This document shows, piece by piece, positions 15,596 to 23,448 of a stretch of 41,951 bases of DNA. Under the pieces are notes generated by a model that worked only from the letters and a program-made list of their open reading frames with translations, had not been told where the DNA came from and made no database searches. Positions within the stretch are counted from its first letter, which is position 1; each line of letters begins with the position of its first letter. The DNA comes from GH45 sp046704385. GTDB lineage: Bacteria > Bacteroidota > Bacteroidia > Bacteroidales > SZUA-534. The DNA lies in assembly GCA_046704385.1 (NCBI GenBank), contig JBJKSB010000093.1, positions 1 to 41,951 on the forward strand, written 5' to 3'. The position numbers were made by a program, and so were the translations under genes.

Positions 15596-16636
15596 ATGTA
15601 CAAACTCCTATTACGACCTTTATTCTTCAAGCTTGAACCCGAGACAGCCCATAAATTGGTGTTTTTATTACTAAAAACAGGTCAGTTTTTAAAGATAGAT
15701 GGTTTATTAAAAAAGTATTACCATCCACTGAGTTTACATATGGAAACAAACGTTTTTGGTTTGAATTTCCCTAATAAAGTGGGTATAGCTGCCGGATTGG
15801 ATAAAAATGCTGAAGCTTTTAATATGCTGGGAAGCCTTGGATTCGGACACATTGAAATTGGAACAGTTACTCCAAAGCCCCAGCCGGGAAACCCTAAACC
15901 ACGGTCGTTCAGGCTTATTGATGATAAAGGACTGATTAACCGGATGGGATTTAATAACCATGGGCTGGATCAGGCAGTAAAGAAGCTCAGGGAAAGGAAT
16001 ACCAAGCTGATAATTGGCGGAAATATTGGAAAAAATACCCTTACCAGCAACGAAATGGCCTTAGATGACTATGTAACCTGTTTTAATGGCTTATACGATT
16101 ATGTGGATTATATTGTGGTTAATGTAAGTTGTCCTAATATTACGGATTTACATAAACTCCAGGATCAGGATTCACTAGAACTTATTTTAAATACGTTAGA
16201 TGCAATCAGAAATCAAAAACCAAGCTATAAGCCAATATTACTAAAGGTTTCGCCGGATTTAAACGAAAATCAGATTGATGCAACCTTACAGGTTATTGAA
16301 AAAAATCATATTGATGGAATTATTGCTGTAAATACTACTACTCAACGCAATAATTTGAAAACAGATGTGGAACGAATAACCAGGATTGGTAAGGGCGGAC
16401 TCAGTGGCAAGCCGTTAAGAAACAGGTCGACAGAGGTAATACGATATATTCATCAAAAAACTGATGGAAAATTACCCATAATCGGTGTTGGAGGTATATT
16501 TGATGCCAGCGATGCCATTGAAAAGCTTGAAGCCGGGGCATCATTGATACAGCTTTATTCAGGATTTATTTATGAAGGCCCGGGCATTGCCAGGAAAATT
16601 AATAAAGCATTAAAAAGTTACATAAGTAACAAATAG
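15596..16636 (+). CDS. pyrD: Dihydroorotate dehydrogenase, class-2-like (quinone-dependent)
   Basis: Oxidises dihydroorotate to orotate in pyrimidine synthesis, using FMN. The 346-residue form starts MYKLLLRPLFFKLEPETAHK, the amphipathic membrane-binding segment of class 2 enzymes. I chose it over an in-frame start at 15491 because the extra 35 residues match nothing and the promoter lies inside them. Class-2 blocks include GIAAGLDKNAEAF, EIGTVTPKPQPGNPKPR, NRMGFNNHG, and the FMN-phosphate region GVGGIFDASDA. Unusually, the catalytic loop reads NVSCPN with C179 where class-2 enzymes such as E. coli's have serine; cysteine is typical of class 1. Two XRE-type palindromes follow the stop codon. 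Confidence 0.93.
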   Translation: MYKLLLRPLFFKLEPETAHKLVFLLLKTGQFLKIDGLLKKYYHPLSLHMETNVFGLNFPNKVGIAAGLDKNAEAFNMLGSLGFGHIEIGTVTPKPQPGNPKPRSFRLIDDKGLINRMGFNNHGLDQAVKKLRERNTKLIIGGNIGKNTLTSNEMALDDYVTCFNGLYDYVDYIVVNVSCPNITDLHKLQDQDSLELILNTLDAIRNQKPSYKPILLKVSPDLNENQIDATLQVIEKNHIDGIIAVNTTTQRNNLKTDVERITRIGKGGLSGKPLRNRSTEVIRYIHQKTDGKLPIIGVGGIFDASDAIEKLEAGASLIQLYSGFIYEGPGIARKINKALKSYISNK

Positions 16637-17024
16637 AGTAAAATTGCAAATTTACATATGTATATTTTGTTCAGCATTTCGATTTACATATGTCACTTTT
16701 ACTTTTGTGACTTCTATTCTGTAATTTTTGGAATTTGCTAAATTCTTTGAATTGATAAATGGCTTCTGAAAATATTTGATATTTCCTGTTCAGATAAAAA
16801 GTATAATTGTCGAATTTATCTCAAAATCTCTCCTATTTTTCTTGACAACTGCTCACCCAAAAGCATTTATTAAAACCTGAAGAGGTTATTTTTAAAGCAA
16901 TCAACTGAATTATAATTATTTAAAGTAATTTTGAGAAGGTCATTACCTGTTCAATGTAGAAAATATCCAAATTTCAACACACTAAACTTTGATTATTTAT
17001 AAAACTAAAACACGAAAAAGTATT
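16637..17024. other. Intergenic region after pyrD with two operator-like palindromes
   Basis: No gene could be supported in these 388 bp. TACATATGTA (16653-16662) and ACATATGT (16686-16693) have centres 32 bp apart and resemble the palindromes before the XRE gene. GTCAC/GTGAC (16692-16696 and 16707-16711) makes a small hairpin. The stretch separates pyrD from a convergent gene, so operators here have no obvious coding target. Confidence 0.4.
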
Positions 17025-19145
17025 TTATCGGGGATACTCAGCAATTTTTTTAAGTTTACTGTCTTTTGCGTATTCTAAAATATAAATAGCTGTATTTTGA
17101 TAGCCTCCCTGATCATTATAAGGAACAAAGTGAAATTTACTCTGTAGCAGATCAATATTATTCATTTGAATACACTTCCTAAAATCTTTCCCATATTTAT
17201 TGAGTGAAATGCCAAAATATTTAGTTACATCATAGCCCTGAAATGCGTACTGATCGGGTTCATCTCTATAATAATACCGGTATTGTTTAACAAAATCGAT
17301 AACCTTTGGGTTGGTATAATCAATATAGGTGCTCGAAAATAAGTGCGTATTGGTATTATGGAAATTATCGAGCTCAATGTTTTCAAATCTTAACCAGAGT
17401 GGTTGTCCAAAGGTGGTTATATCATACTCATATGAATATCCATTTAATTTTCCCATAACATCGGTAACAAATGCCTGGTTGCTGGAGGGAACAATTACAA
17501 TGTTTTTAATACCCGGCGTAAAAACGTCTTTTAGTACGCTGTCGCGACCGTTGTAATAATTTACTTCGTTATATTTAATTTGATCGAAGTTTTCATTATT
17601 CATCTGCGCAAAAAGCTGTTTTTTGAATTGATCCAGGTAATCCAGGTTAATATTATTACCGTCGTGAATAACAATATAATTTTTTATATCAAAGCTGTTT
17701 AAGTAATCGGAGGCGTGGTACATCTGAACCTCATCGGTTGGAATAACCTGAAAAGCATAAGGATTGTGCTGAATAAAATCGTTCTTTTTCCATAGAGGCG
17801 ACACAATATTTATCTGGTGTTCCCACGCATAATCACCTACTAATTTAAGCATATCACCATAAACCGGACCAATGAACAAATCAAAGTCTTCCAGGTTTTG
17901 GGTTCTTAATAGTTCGGAAACATGACTACTATCATTCTGAGTATCAAATACATGTATTTCAAACGAAATACCCGTTTTTTTCATATCATTCAATGCCAGA
18001 AGGGCTCCCTGGTAAAAATTTATGAAGTATTTTGATTTACTGTAAATCCTGTCTTCAATATAACCTGTCCGCGGCACAGTTTCCAATATTTCAACCCCGT
18101 CATCATCTTTTACAAGTACATCTATAAACTTGCCTAAGGTATCGTTAATATTTAAATACAGTGGAAGGAAAAAAGCAATCTTGTAGACCGATTGTTTATC
18201 AACACCCTTATCAGGGCAGGGAGGAAGTACCAGCGTATCAGTCCAAAAAGTATAAACATCTGGTTTAGGTTCATACTTAAAGGTATCTGCTATAGCTTTT
18301 TGTTTAAAAATAGAATCTGATACAGCATTTTTAGGAATTTTAATTAATTCACCTACCTGTAATGTCCTGTCTTTCAAATCAGGGTTCAGTTTGTATAACT
18401 GTTTCTCTTTAATTTGATATAAGGTGGTCAAGCCATAAATTGTTTCCTGCTTTTGGACTTTGTGGTAATAATATTCATCACTTTCTGGAATTCGGTTTTG
18501 CTGCACCGGGATCTTAATTTCTTCGTCCACCTGCAAGCCCCTGTCTTTTAACTGTGGGTTAGATTCCTTAATAAGTTCCTGGGTGGTTCCATACTTTGCG
18601 GCTATTCCAAAAAGAGTTTCTTTTTTTTGGACTTTATAAACAATAAAATCTTCGTTATTAGGTTTTTGTGGTTTTATTGTATCTTCTAAAACCAATGAAG
18701 TTTCATTCCTGCTCACTGGAATTTTCAATATTTCATCGATACCAATGCCTACTCTGGCGGTAGGATTGTATTCATAAATATCATTGATAGATACATTATA
18801 TTTTATTGACAGGCTGTATGGGGTATCACCCTTTTTTACCCTGTGGTAAACAAATTCCTGCTTTTTGGTTTCATCCTGGGGTTGAACCCTTATTTTGAGG
18901 TATTGGTTTATTTTAAGGTCGTTACTAATATGTAAGTTATCCTTTTTTATGGTATCAACAGGTACATTATAAGCCTGGCTAATAGCGAACAATGTCTCAC
19001 CTTTCCTGACAATATGAATATAATAGGGTTTTCCGTTCAGGCTTACTTTATTGTTCGACCTTTTTACATCAGCTTGTTGAGCTGAAATAACCGTTGAACA
19101 TAAAAAAAAGGATAGGAGTAAAAAAAGCTGAATTTCCTTTTTCAT
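17025..19145 (-). CDS. Exported protein with four LysM repeats and a type-1 periplasmic-binding-protein domain
   Basis: A 706-residue exported protein. It has an N-terminal signal peptide (QLFLLLSFFLCSTVISAQQ) and then four LysM repeats, each opening with a YxHxVxKGET-like phrase (around residues 42, 98, 168 and 225) and closing with LKI(R/P) or IKIP. From about residue 325 (YKIAFFLPLYLN) to the end is a domain of the amino-acid ABC-transporter substrate-binding type (periplasmic-binding fold type 1), with ALNDMKKTGISFEIHVFDTQND and FIGPVYGDMLKLV as recognisable segments. LysM repeats bind peptidoglycan glycans; the binding fold may sense or hold a ligand or a protein partner. It lies downstream of dnaA on the same strand but a strong terminator separates them. 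Ligand and function are unknown. Confidence 0.85.
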   Translation of the reverse strand: MKKEIQLFLLLSFFLCSTVISAQQADVKRSNNKVSLNGKPYYIHIVRKGETLFAISQAYNVPVDTIKKDNLHISNDLKINQYLKIRVQPQDETKKQEFVYHRVKKGDTPYSLSIKYNVSINDIYEYNPTARVGIGIDEILKIPVSRNETSLVLEDTIKPQKPNNEDFIVYKVQKKETLFGIAAKYGTTQELIKESNPQLKDRGLQVDEEIKIPVQQNRIPESDEYYYHKVQKQETIYGLTTLYQIKEKQLYKLNPDLKDRTLQVGELIKIPKNAVSDSIFKQKAIADTFKYEPKPDVYTFWTDTLVLPPCPDKGVDKQSVYKIAFFLPLYLNINDTLGKFIDVLVKDDDGVEILETVPRTGYIEDRIYSKSKYFINFYQGALLALNDMKKTGISFEIHVFDTQNDSSHVSELLRTQNLEDFDLFIGPVYGDMLKLVGDYAWEHQINIVSPLWKKNDFIQHNPYAFQVIPTDEVQMYHASDYLNSFDIKNYIVIHDGNNINLDYLDQFKKQLFAQMNNENFDQIKYNEVNYYNGRDSVLKDVFTPGIKNIVIVPSSNQAFVTDVMGKLNGYSYEYDITTFGQPLWLRFENIELDNFHNTNTHLFSSTYIDYTNPKVIDFVKQYRYYYRDEPDQYAFQGYDVTKYFGISLNKYGKDFRKCIQMNNIDLLQSKFHFVPYNDQGGYQNTAIYILEYAKDSKLKKIAEYPR

Positions 19146-19264
19146 TTGGTACAGTTTACAATAGTTATATTTGCATCACAAAAATAATAATTTACCTAAA
19201 GGAAAAAAACACAGTGCACTAAACTCGAATTATCTTTTTCAGATATTAGGAAAAACCTATAATA

Positions 19265-19288
19265 AAAAACCGCTTTAAAGCGGTTTTT
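19265..19288 (-). terminator. Palindromic rho-independent terminator of dnaA
   Basis: A perfect 24-base palindrome made of the arms AAAAACCGCTTT and AAAGCGGTTTTT lies immediately after the dnaA stop codon at 19290. Read on the minus strand it gives a GC-rich hairpin followed by a T-run. Confidence 0.8.
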
Positions 19289-19289
19289 A

Positions 19290-20717
19290 TTATACTTTGA
19301 GTTTTTTCTCTATTTCTTCGATGTAGCCTCTGAAACGTTTATCGGTGTCAATAAGGTTATTTACTGTTTTACAGGCATGCAGTACTGTGGCATGGTCTTT
19401 ACCCCCAATTTGGGAGCCAATAGTAGCCAGCGATGATTTTGTCAGGCTTTTGGCAAAAAACATGGCTATCTGTCGGGCCTGTACAATTTCCCTTTTCCTG
19501 GTTTTTGAATTTATAACTTCGTGGGGCATATTAAAATAATCGCATACTACTTTCTGGATATAGTCGATTGAAATTTCGCGCTTGGTGTTTTTCACAAGCC
19601 TGTCTATCATTCGGCGTGCTAAATCAATCGTAATTTCCTTTTTATTCAGGGTTGATTGGGCCAATAATGAAATTAAGGCACCTTCAAGCTCTCTGATATT
19701 TGAAGTTATATGTGAAGCAATATATTCTATTACCTCATCCGGAAGGTCGAGACCATCATTATAAACTTTTTGCTTTAAAATTGCAATACGGGTTTCATAA
19801 TCAGGAGCCTGTAAATCGGCTGATAATCCCCATTTAAACCTTGACAGCAAACGCTGCTCCATACCTTTTAAATCAACTGGTGATTTATCAGAAGTTAAAA
19901 TAAGCTGCTTGCTGTTTTGATGTAAATGGTTGAAAATATGGAAAAATATATCCTGTGTCTTTTCTTTTCCCGCAAATTCATGTACATCATCAATAATTAA
20001 TACATCAATCATTTGATAAAAATGTACAAAATCGTTGCGGTTATTATTAAGTATGGCTTCAACAAATTGCGTGTGAAACTTATTGCCGTTTACATATAAT
20101 ACAACTTTGTCAGAAAATTTCTCTTTAACCTGAATACCAATGGCTTGTGAAAGGTGAGATTTGCCTAAACCTGAGGCACCATAAATAAACAGGGGATTAA
20201 AAGCTGTTTTACCCGGATTATTGGCAACGGCAAACCCCGCTGAGCGTGCTAGCTGGTTGCATTCACCTTCAACAAAATTGTTGAAATTATTTATTGGATT
20301 TAGTTGTGGATCAACGTGTAACTTTTGTATTCCGGGAATAATAAAAGGATTCTTAATAGTCTTCTGTTCGTCAATAGGTAACGAAAGGGGTTTATTACTA
20401 AGCTCCTTACGATCATTAGTAGGTAATTTAACTGTATAGGGATTAGAGTTGGAGTAAACATTGTTCTCCATTATTACACTATATTCAAGCTTGGCACCCA
20501 GGCCAAGTTCGTTTCTCAATGTTTTTCTAAGGATATCAATGTATTGCTCCTCCAAATATTCATAGAAAAATGGACTTGGTACCTGAATGGTTAAGATATT
20601 TTTGTCAATCTTTAATGGTACAATTGGCTCAAACCAGGTTCTGAAACTAATGGCCGGCACGTTGTCCTTAATAACCCTTAAACAGTTATTCCAAACTTGT
20701 TGGTAATCTTTAATCAT
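19290..20717 (-). CDS. dnaA: Chromosomal replication initiator protein
   Basis: Binds DnaA boxes at the origin and melts DNA to start replication. The 475 residues contain an N-terminal DnaB/DnaA-interaction domain (WNNCLRVIKDNVPAISFRTWF), a variable linker (about 95-125), an AAA+ core with Walker A FIYGASGLGKSHL and Walker B VLIIDDVHEF, and a C-terminal DNA-binding domain with the signature IGGKDHATVLHACK. dnaN and recF, frequent neighbours in other phyla, are absent, as is common in Bacteroidota. The upstream AT-rich gap 20718-20989 lacks recognisable TTATCCACA boxes, so I do not call an origin. Confidence 0.98.
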   Translation of the reverse strand: MIKDYQQVWNNCLRVIKDNVPAISFRTWFEPIVPLKIDKNILTIQVPSPFFYEYLEEQYIDILRKTLRNELGLGAKLEYSVIMENNVYSNSNPYTVKLPTNDRKELSNKPLSLPIDEQKTIKNPFIIPGIQKLHVDPQLNPINNFNNFVEGECNQLARSAGFAVANNPGKTAFNPLFIYGASGLGKSHLSQAIGIQVKEKFSDKVVLYVNGNKFHTQFVEAILNNNRNDFVHFYQMIDVLIIDDVHEFAGKEKTQDIFFHIFNHLHQNSKQLILTSDKSPVDLKGMEQRLLSRFKWGLSADLQAPDYETRIAILKQKVYNDGLDLPDEVIEYIASHITSNIRELEGALISLLAQSTLNKKEITIDLARRMIDRLVKNTKREISIDYIQKVVCDYFNMPHEVINSKTRKREIVQARQIAMFFAKSLTKSSLATIGSQIGGKDHATVLHACKTVNNLIDTDKRFRGYIEEIEKKLKV

Positions 20718-20989
20718 TTCGGTTAAAAAATTATTTATAGTGATCCCCTAAAAGCAGAACAATTTTGTGAAAAAAAAAATTAATAAAAAAATGTTTTTCC
20801 TATTGACTTTTAATTTTTTTTTATACGCAGTTCAATTTCAATTTATTACAAATTAAAAAAAAACAAAATTAATTAATATACTGTTAATCAATAATATACA
20901 AATACAGCTCGCCTAAACATTTGATTTTAAAAACTATAACAATTTGTAAGCAAATTTTAATTTAATAAAATATTATGTTAAATAATTTG

Positions 20990-22231
20990 TTAATTTACAA
21001 CCTGGTATTTTCCTTCCTTTATCTCTATTACTTTAGCATCAGGAAAATCGGTTTGAATATCTTTTAAATATTGTTTGGCAGATTCCATATTTTTTTTCTG
21101 ACCTACTAAATATATATATGCACCACTTAACATAACTTCTTCAACATTTTTATATCCTTTAAAATTTTCAGGATTAAGGGGGATAGGTTTATTCGATTCC
21201 ACAATTTGAATTTTGTATACTACCTTTTCCTTTTTTCCACGGGTATCCGACTGGTCTTCCTCAACGTAAACGGTTTTCCCTAAGTTAAATGCAGAAAATT
21301 GAACATAACGTTTGGGGTTTAATCTAAGATCTTCAATTAATCGATTTAAATTATAGGATACATCCTGCAAATTATAATAAAGTGTATCATTATTTACCAA
21401 TAATCCCAAAGAACCTTCAGAGTTGTTTACCTTCTTGATTAAATCGTTAAGCTGGTTCAATACAAGGTAAGTTTCGTTTATGGTTTGTTTCAGGTTTGCT
21501 TTTGCGAGCGAATCAGATATATTCGAAACATTTTTAAGCGCCTGGGTGATTAAACTATTATTTTGTTCAAGATTTGATGATATCGATTCTACATTACTTA
21601 AAATATTTTCCATTTTATTTTTGCCTTCGCTAACAATAGAGTCGAGGTTTGTAGATGAATTCTCCAGATTTGCAAAAGTGGCTTTAATATTTTTAAAACT
21701 TGCCATTATGTCCTGGCGGGTTTCTTCATTAAAAACGTAATTGATTATCTCAATAGCCTGTTCCATTTGTTTCATTAAATCTTCGGCCTTAGTTTTTAAA
21801 GGAAGCATCTGGACGCTGACCATTTCCTGCAAACTACCTTCAAAATCGGCAATAAGTGTATCGCCCGATTGTTCAAAATAGTTTGCATCGCCAAAAATAA
21901 GGTCAATGGCTTTGGTACCCATTAAATCGCTGCTAAAGATGCGGGCCACCGACTTACCCGGTATATTAAATTCTCGTTTCACAGCAATTTGAACAACCAA
22001 ACGGCCCGATGTATCTGGCAGAAAATGGATATCGCGCACCTGCCCAACCTCAAAACCGTTTACCAAAACAGGATTCGATATGGTTAATCCGTCAATACGG
22101 TTATAAACCACATAAAATATATTATCGGTACTAAATGTTCCTTTACTTTTCAGAAAATTTACTCCCCAAAACAAAGAAAAGATTGTGATGCTGATAATTA
22201 GCCCGATTTTAATATAGGTTGATTTTTTCAC
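20990..22231 (-). CDS. MCE/MlaD-family lipid-transport protein with SPOR-like C-terminal domain
   Basis: A 413-residue inner-membrane-anchored protein. One N-terminal transmembrane helix (IGLIISITIFSLFWGVNFL) is followed by an MCE domain (about 37-115: VVYNRIDGLTISNPVLVNGFEVGQV, then SVARIFSSDLMGTKAIDLIFG). A long helical region (140-300), probably a coiled-coil needle or tube, follows. MlaD proteins form hexameric rings that pass phospholipids between inner and outer membranes. The last ~75 residues (VVYKIQIVESNKPIPL to the end) look like a divergent SPOR domain, a fold that in other proteins binds denuded glycan at the division site. No ATPase or permease gene (MlaF/MlaE) lies next to it. 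It starts 5 bp after the amidase stop codon, so the two are co-transcribed. Confidence 0.87.
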   Translation of the reverse strand: MKKSTYIKIGLIISITIFSLFWGVNFLKSKGTFSTDNIFYVVYNRIDGLTISNPVLVNGFEVGQVRDIHFLPDTSGRLVVQIAVKREFNIPGKSVARIFSSDLMGTKAIDLIFGDANYFEQSGDTLIADFEGSLQEMVSVQMLPLKTKAEDLMKQMEQAIEIINYVFNEETRQDIMASFKNIKATFANLENSSTNLDSIVSEGKNKMENILSNVESISSNLEQNNSLITQALKNVSNISDSLAKANLKQTINETYLVLNQLNDLIKKVNNSEGSLGLLVNNDTLYYNLQDVSYNLNRLIEDLRLNPKRYVQFSAFNLGKTVYVEEDQSDTRGKKEKVVYKIQIVESNKPIPLNPENFKGYKNVEEVMLSGAYIYLVGQKKNMESAKQYLKDIQTDFPDAKVIEIKEGKYQVVN

Positions 22232-22236
22232 AATAT

Positions 22237-23358
22237 TTAATTTACATGTTGAATGGCCAATTTTAAATCAATTCGCTCGTTATTTTTGAAAGCAACAATA
22301 AAAGCGCCAGGAAAATCATCTTTGACTTTTTGTTGGAATTCTTTTACCTCGCTATATTTTTTAAACTTTCCGATGGTATATTTATACATGTCGTTTTCAA
22401 AATATTCATAAATATCGGAATAACTTTTGAAAACCGGATGATCAAATTTAAGAGGTTTTGACGAAGATGTTACCTGAACTCTGAACCATAAATCATTTTT
22501 TGGTTCAGTTTTACTTGAATCTCCGCTAACCTGGCTACTATCTGCAGTATTTTGTTTATCACTTACAAGGCCTTGTGCATCTTCTTTATCGAGATGGCCC
22601 AAATATTCTTTAATAGCTCTGTAAATAGCCGAGGCCAAATATTCCTGACCTTGTTGCGAAACTAAATATTTCTCTTCTTCGCGATTTGAAATAAATCCGG
22701 TTTCAATCAATATGCTCGGCATTGAAGCCTGCCACAACACAAGAAAACCAGCTTGTTTAACGCCCCGGTCTTTTCTTTTAGCTCTGTCACGAAACTGGTC
22801 TTGGACGTATGAGGCCATTTCAAGACTTTTATCAAGATAATTACTTTGCATTAATGAAAAAATGATGTACGATTCGGATGAATTAGGATCGTATCCTTCA
22901 TATTTCATACTATAATCTTCCTCAAAAACAATTACCGAGTTTTCTTTTTGGGCTACTTCTAAATTACTTTTTGTTTTATGCAAACCCATAGCATAAGTTT
23001 CAGTGCCATAGGGTTTTGAACTTGGGTTCGAATTCGCATGGATGGAAACAAAAAGATCGGCATTATTATTGTTTGCTATCATTGCCCGATCCTTTAATGG
23101 AATAAATTCATCGGTTTTTCGTGTATATATTACTTCCACATTGGGCATATTTGTTTGTAATAATTCACCAACTTTGAGCGCTATGGCCAGAACAATGTCT
23201 TTTTCTTTTGATATTTCGCCGACTGCACCGGTATCTTGTCCGCCATGTCCGGCATCAATTACAACAACTTTTTTTTTGTTACTGATATTAGAAGCATTTC
23301 CTTGAAGCCAGCCAGCACTTATTATCAGGCATAGCATTAAAAGAATTTTTTCTTTCAT
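22237..23358 (-). CDS. N-acetylmuramoyl-L-alanine amidase (Amidase_3) with SPOR-like C-terminus
   Basis: Cleaves the amide bond between N-acetylmuramic acid and the peptide stem of peptidoglycan. It has a signal peptide (ILLMLCLIISAGWLQGNA) and then an Amidase_3 domain. The zinc ligand H38 lies in VIDAGHGGQDTGAVG, E52 is probably the second ligand, VSIHANS holds the third, and SILIETGFISN carries the catalytic glutamate. The last ~80 residues (LWFRVQVTSSSKPLKF onward) form a SPOR-like domain comparable to the tail of the next gene's product. In AmiC-type enzymes such domains target the septum. It is the first gene of the amidase-mlaD pair and is divergent from lptD across 90 bp. Confidence 0.92.
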   Translation of the reverse strand: MKEKILLMLCLIISAGWLQGNASNISNKKKVVVIDAGHGGQDTGAVGEISKEKDIVLAIALKVGELLQTNMPNVEVIYTRKTDEFIPLKDRAMIANNNNADLFVSIHANSNPSSKPYGTETYAMGLHKTKSNLEVAQKENSVIVFEEDYSMKYEGYDPNSSESYIIFSLMQSNYLDKSLEMASYVQDQFRDRAKRKDRGVKQAGFLVLWQASMPSILIETGFISNREEEKYLVSQQGQEYLASAIYRAIKEYLGHLDKEDAQGLVSDKQNTADSSQVSGDSSKTEPKNDLWFRVQVTSSSKPLKFDHPVFKSYSDIYEYFENDMYKYTIGKFKKYSEVKEFQQKVKDDFPGAFIVAFKNNERIDLKLAIQHVN

Positions 23359-23448
23359 ATTAAGACGAAAACTTTAAAATTTCATTAGTTTTGATGCGCA
23401 AAAATCAACACATAACATATAGTACAAAAATAGTATATTATATCTGAT

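Noticed and set aside
20718..20989. Possible replication origin in the very AT-rich gap upstream of dnaA
   Set aside because: No TTATCCACA-type DnaA boxes or clusters of near matches were seen; AT-richness alone is common in every gap of this window.
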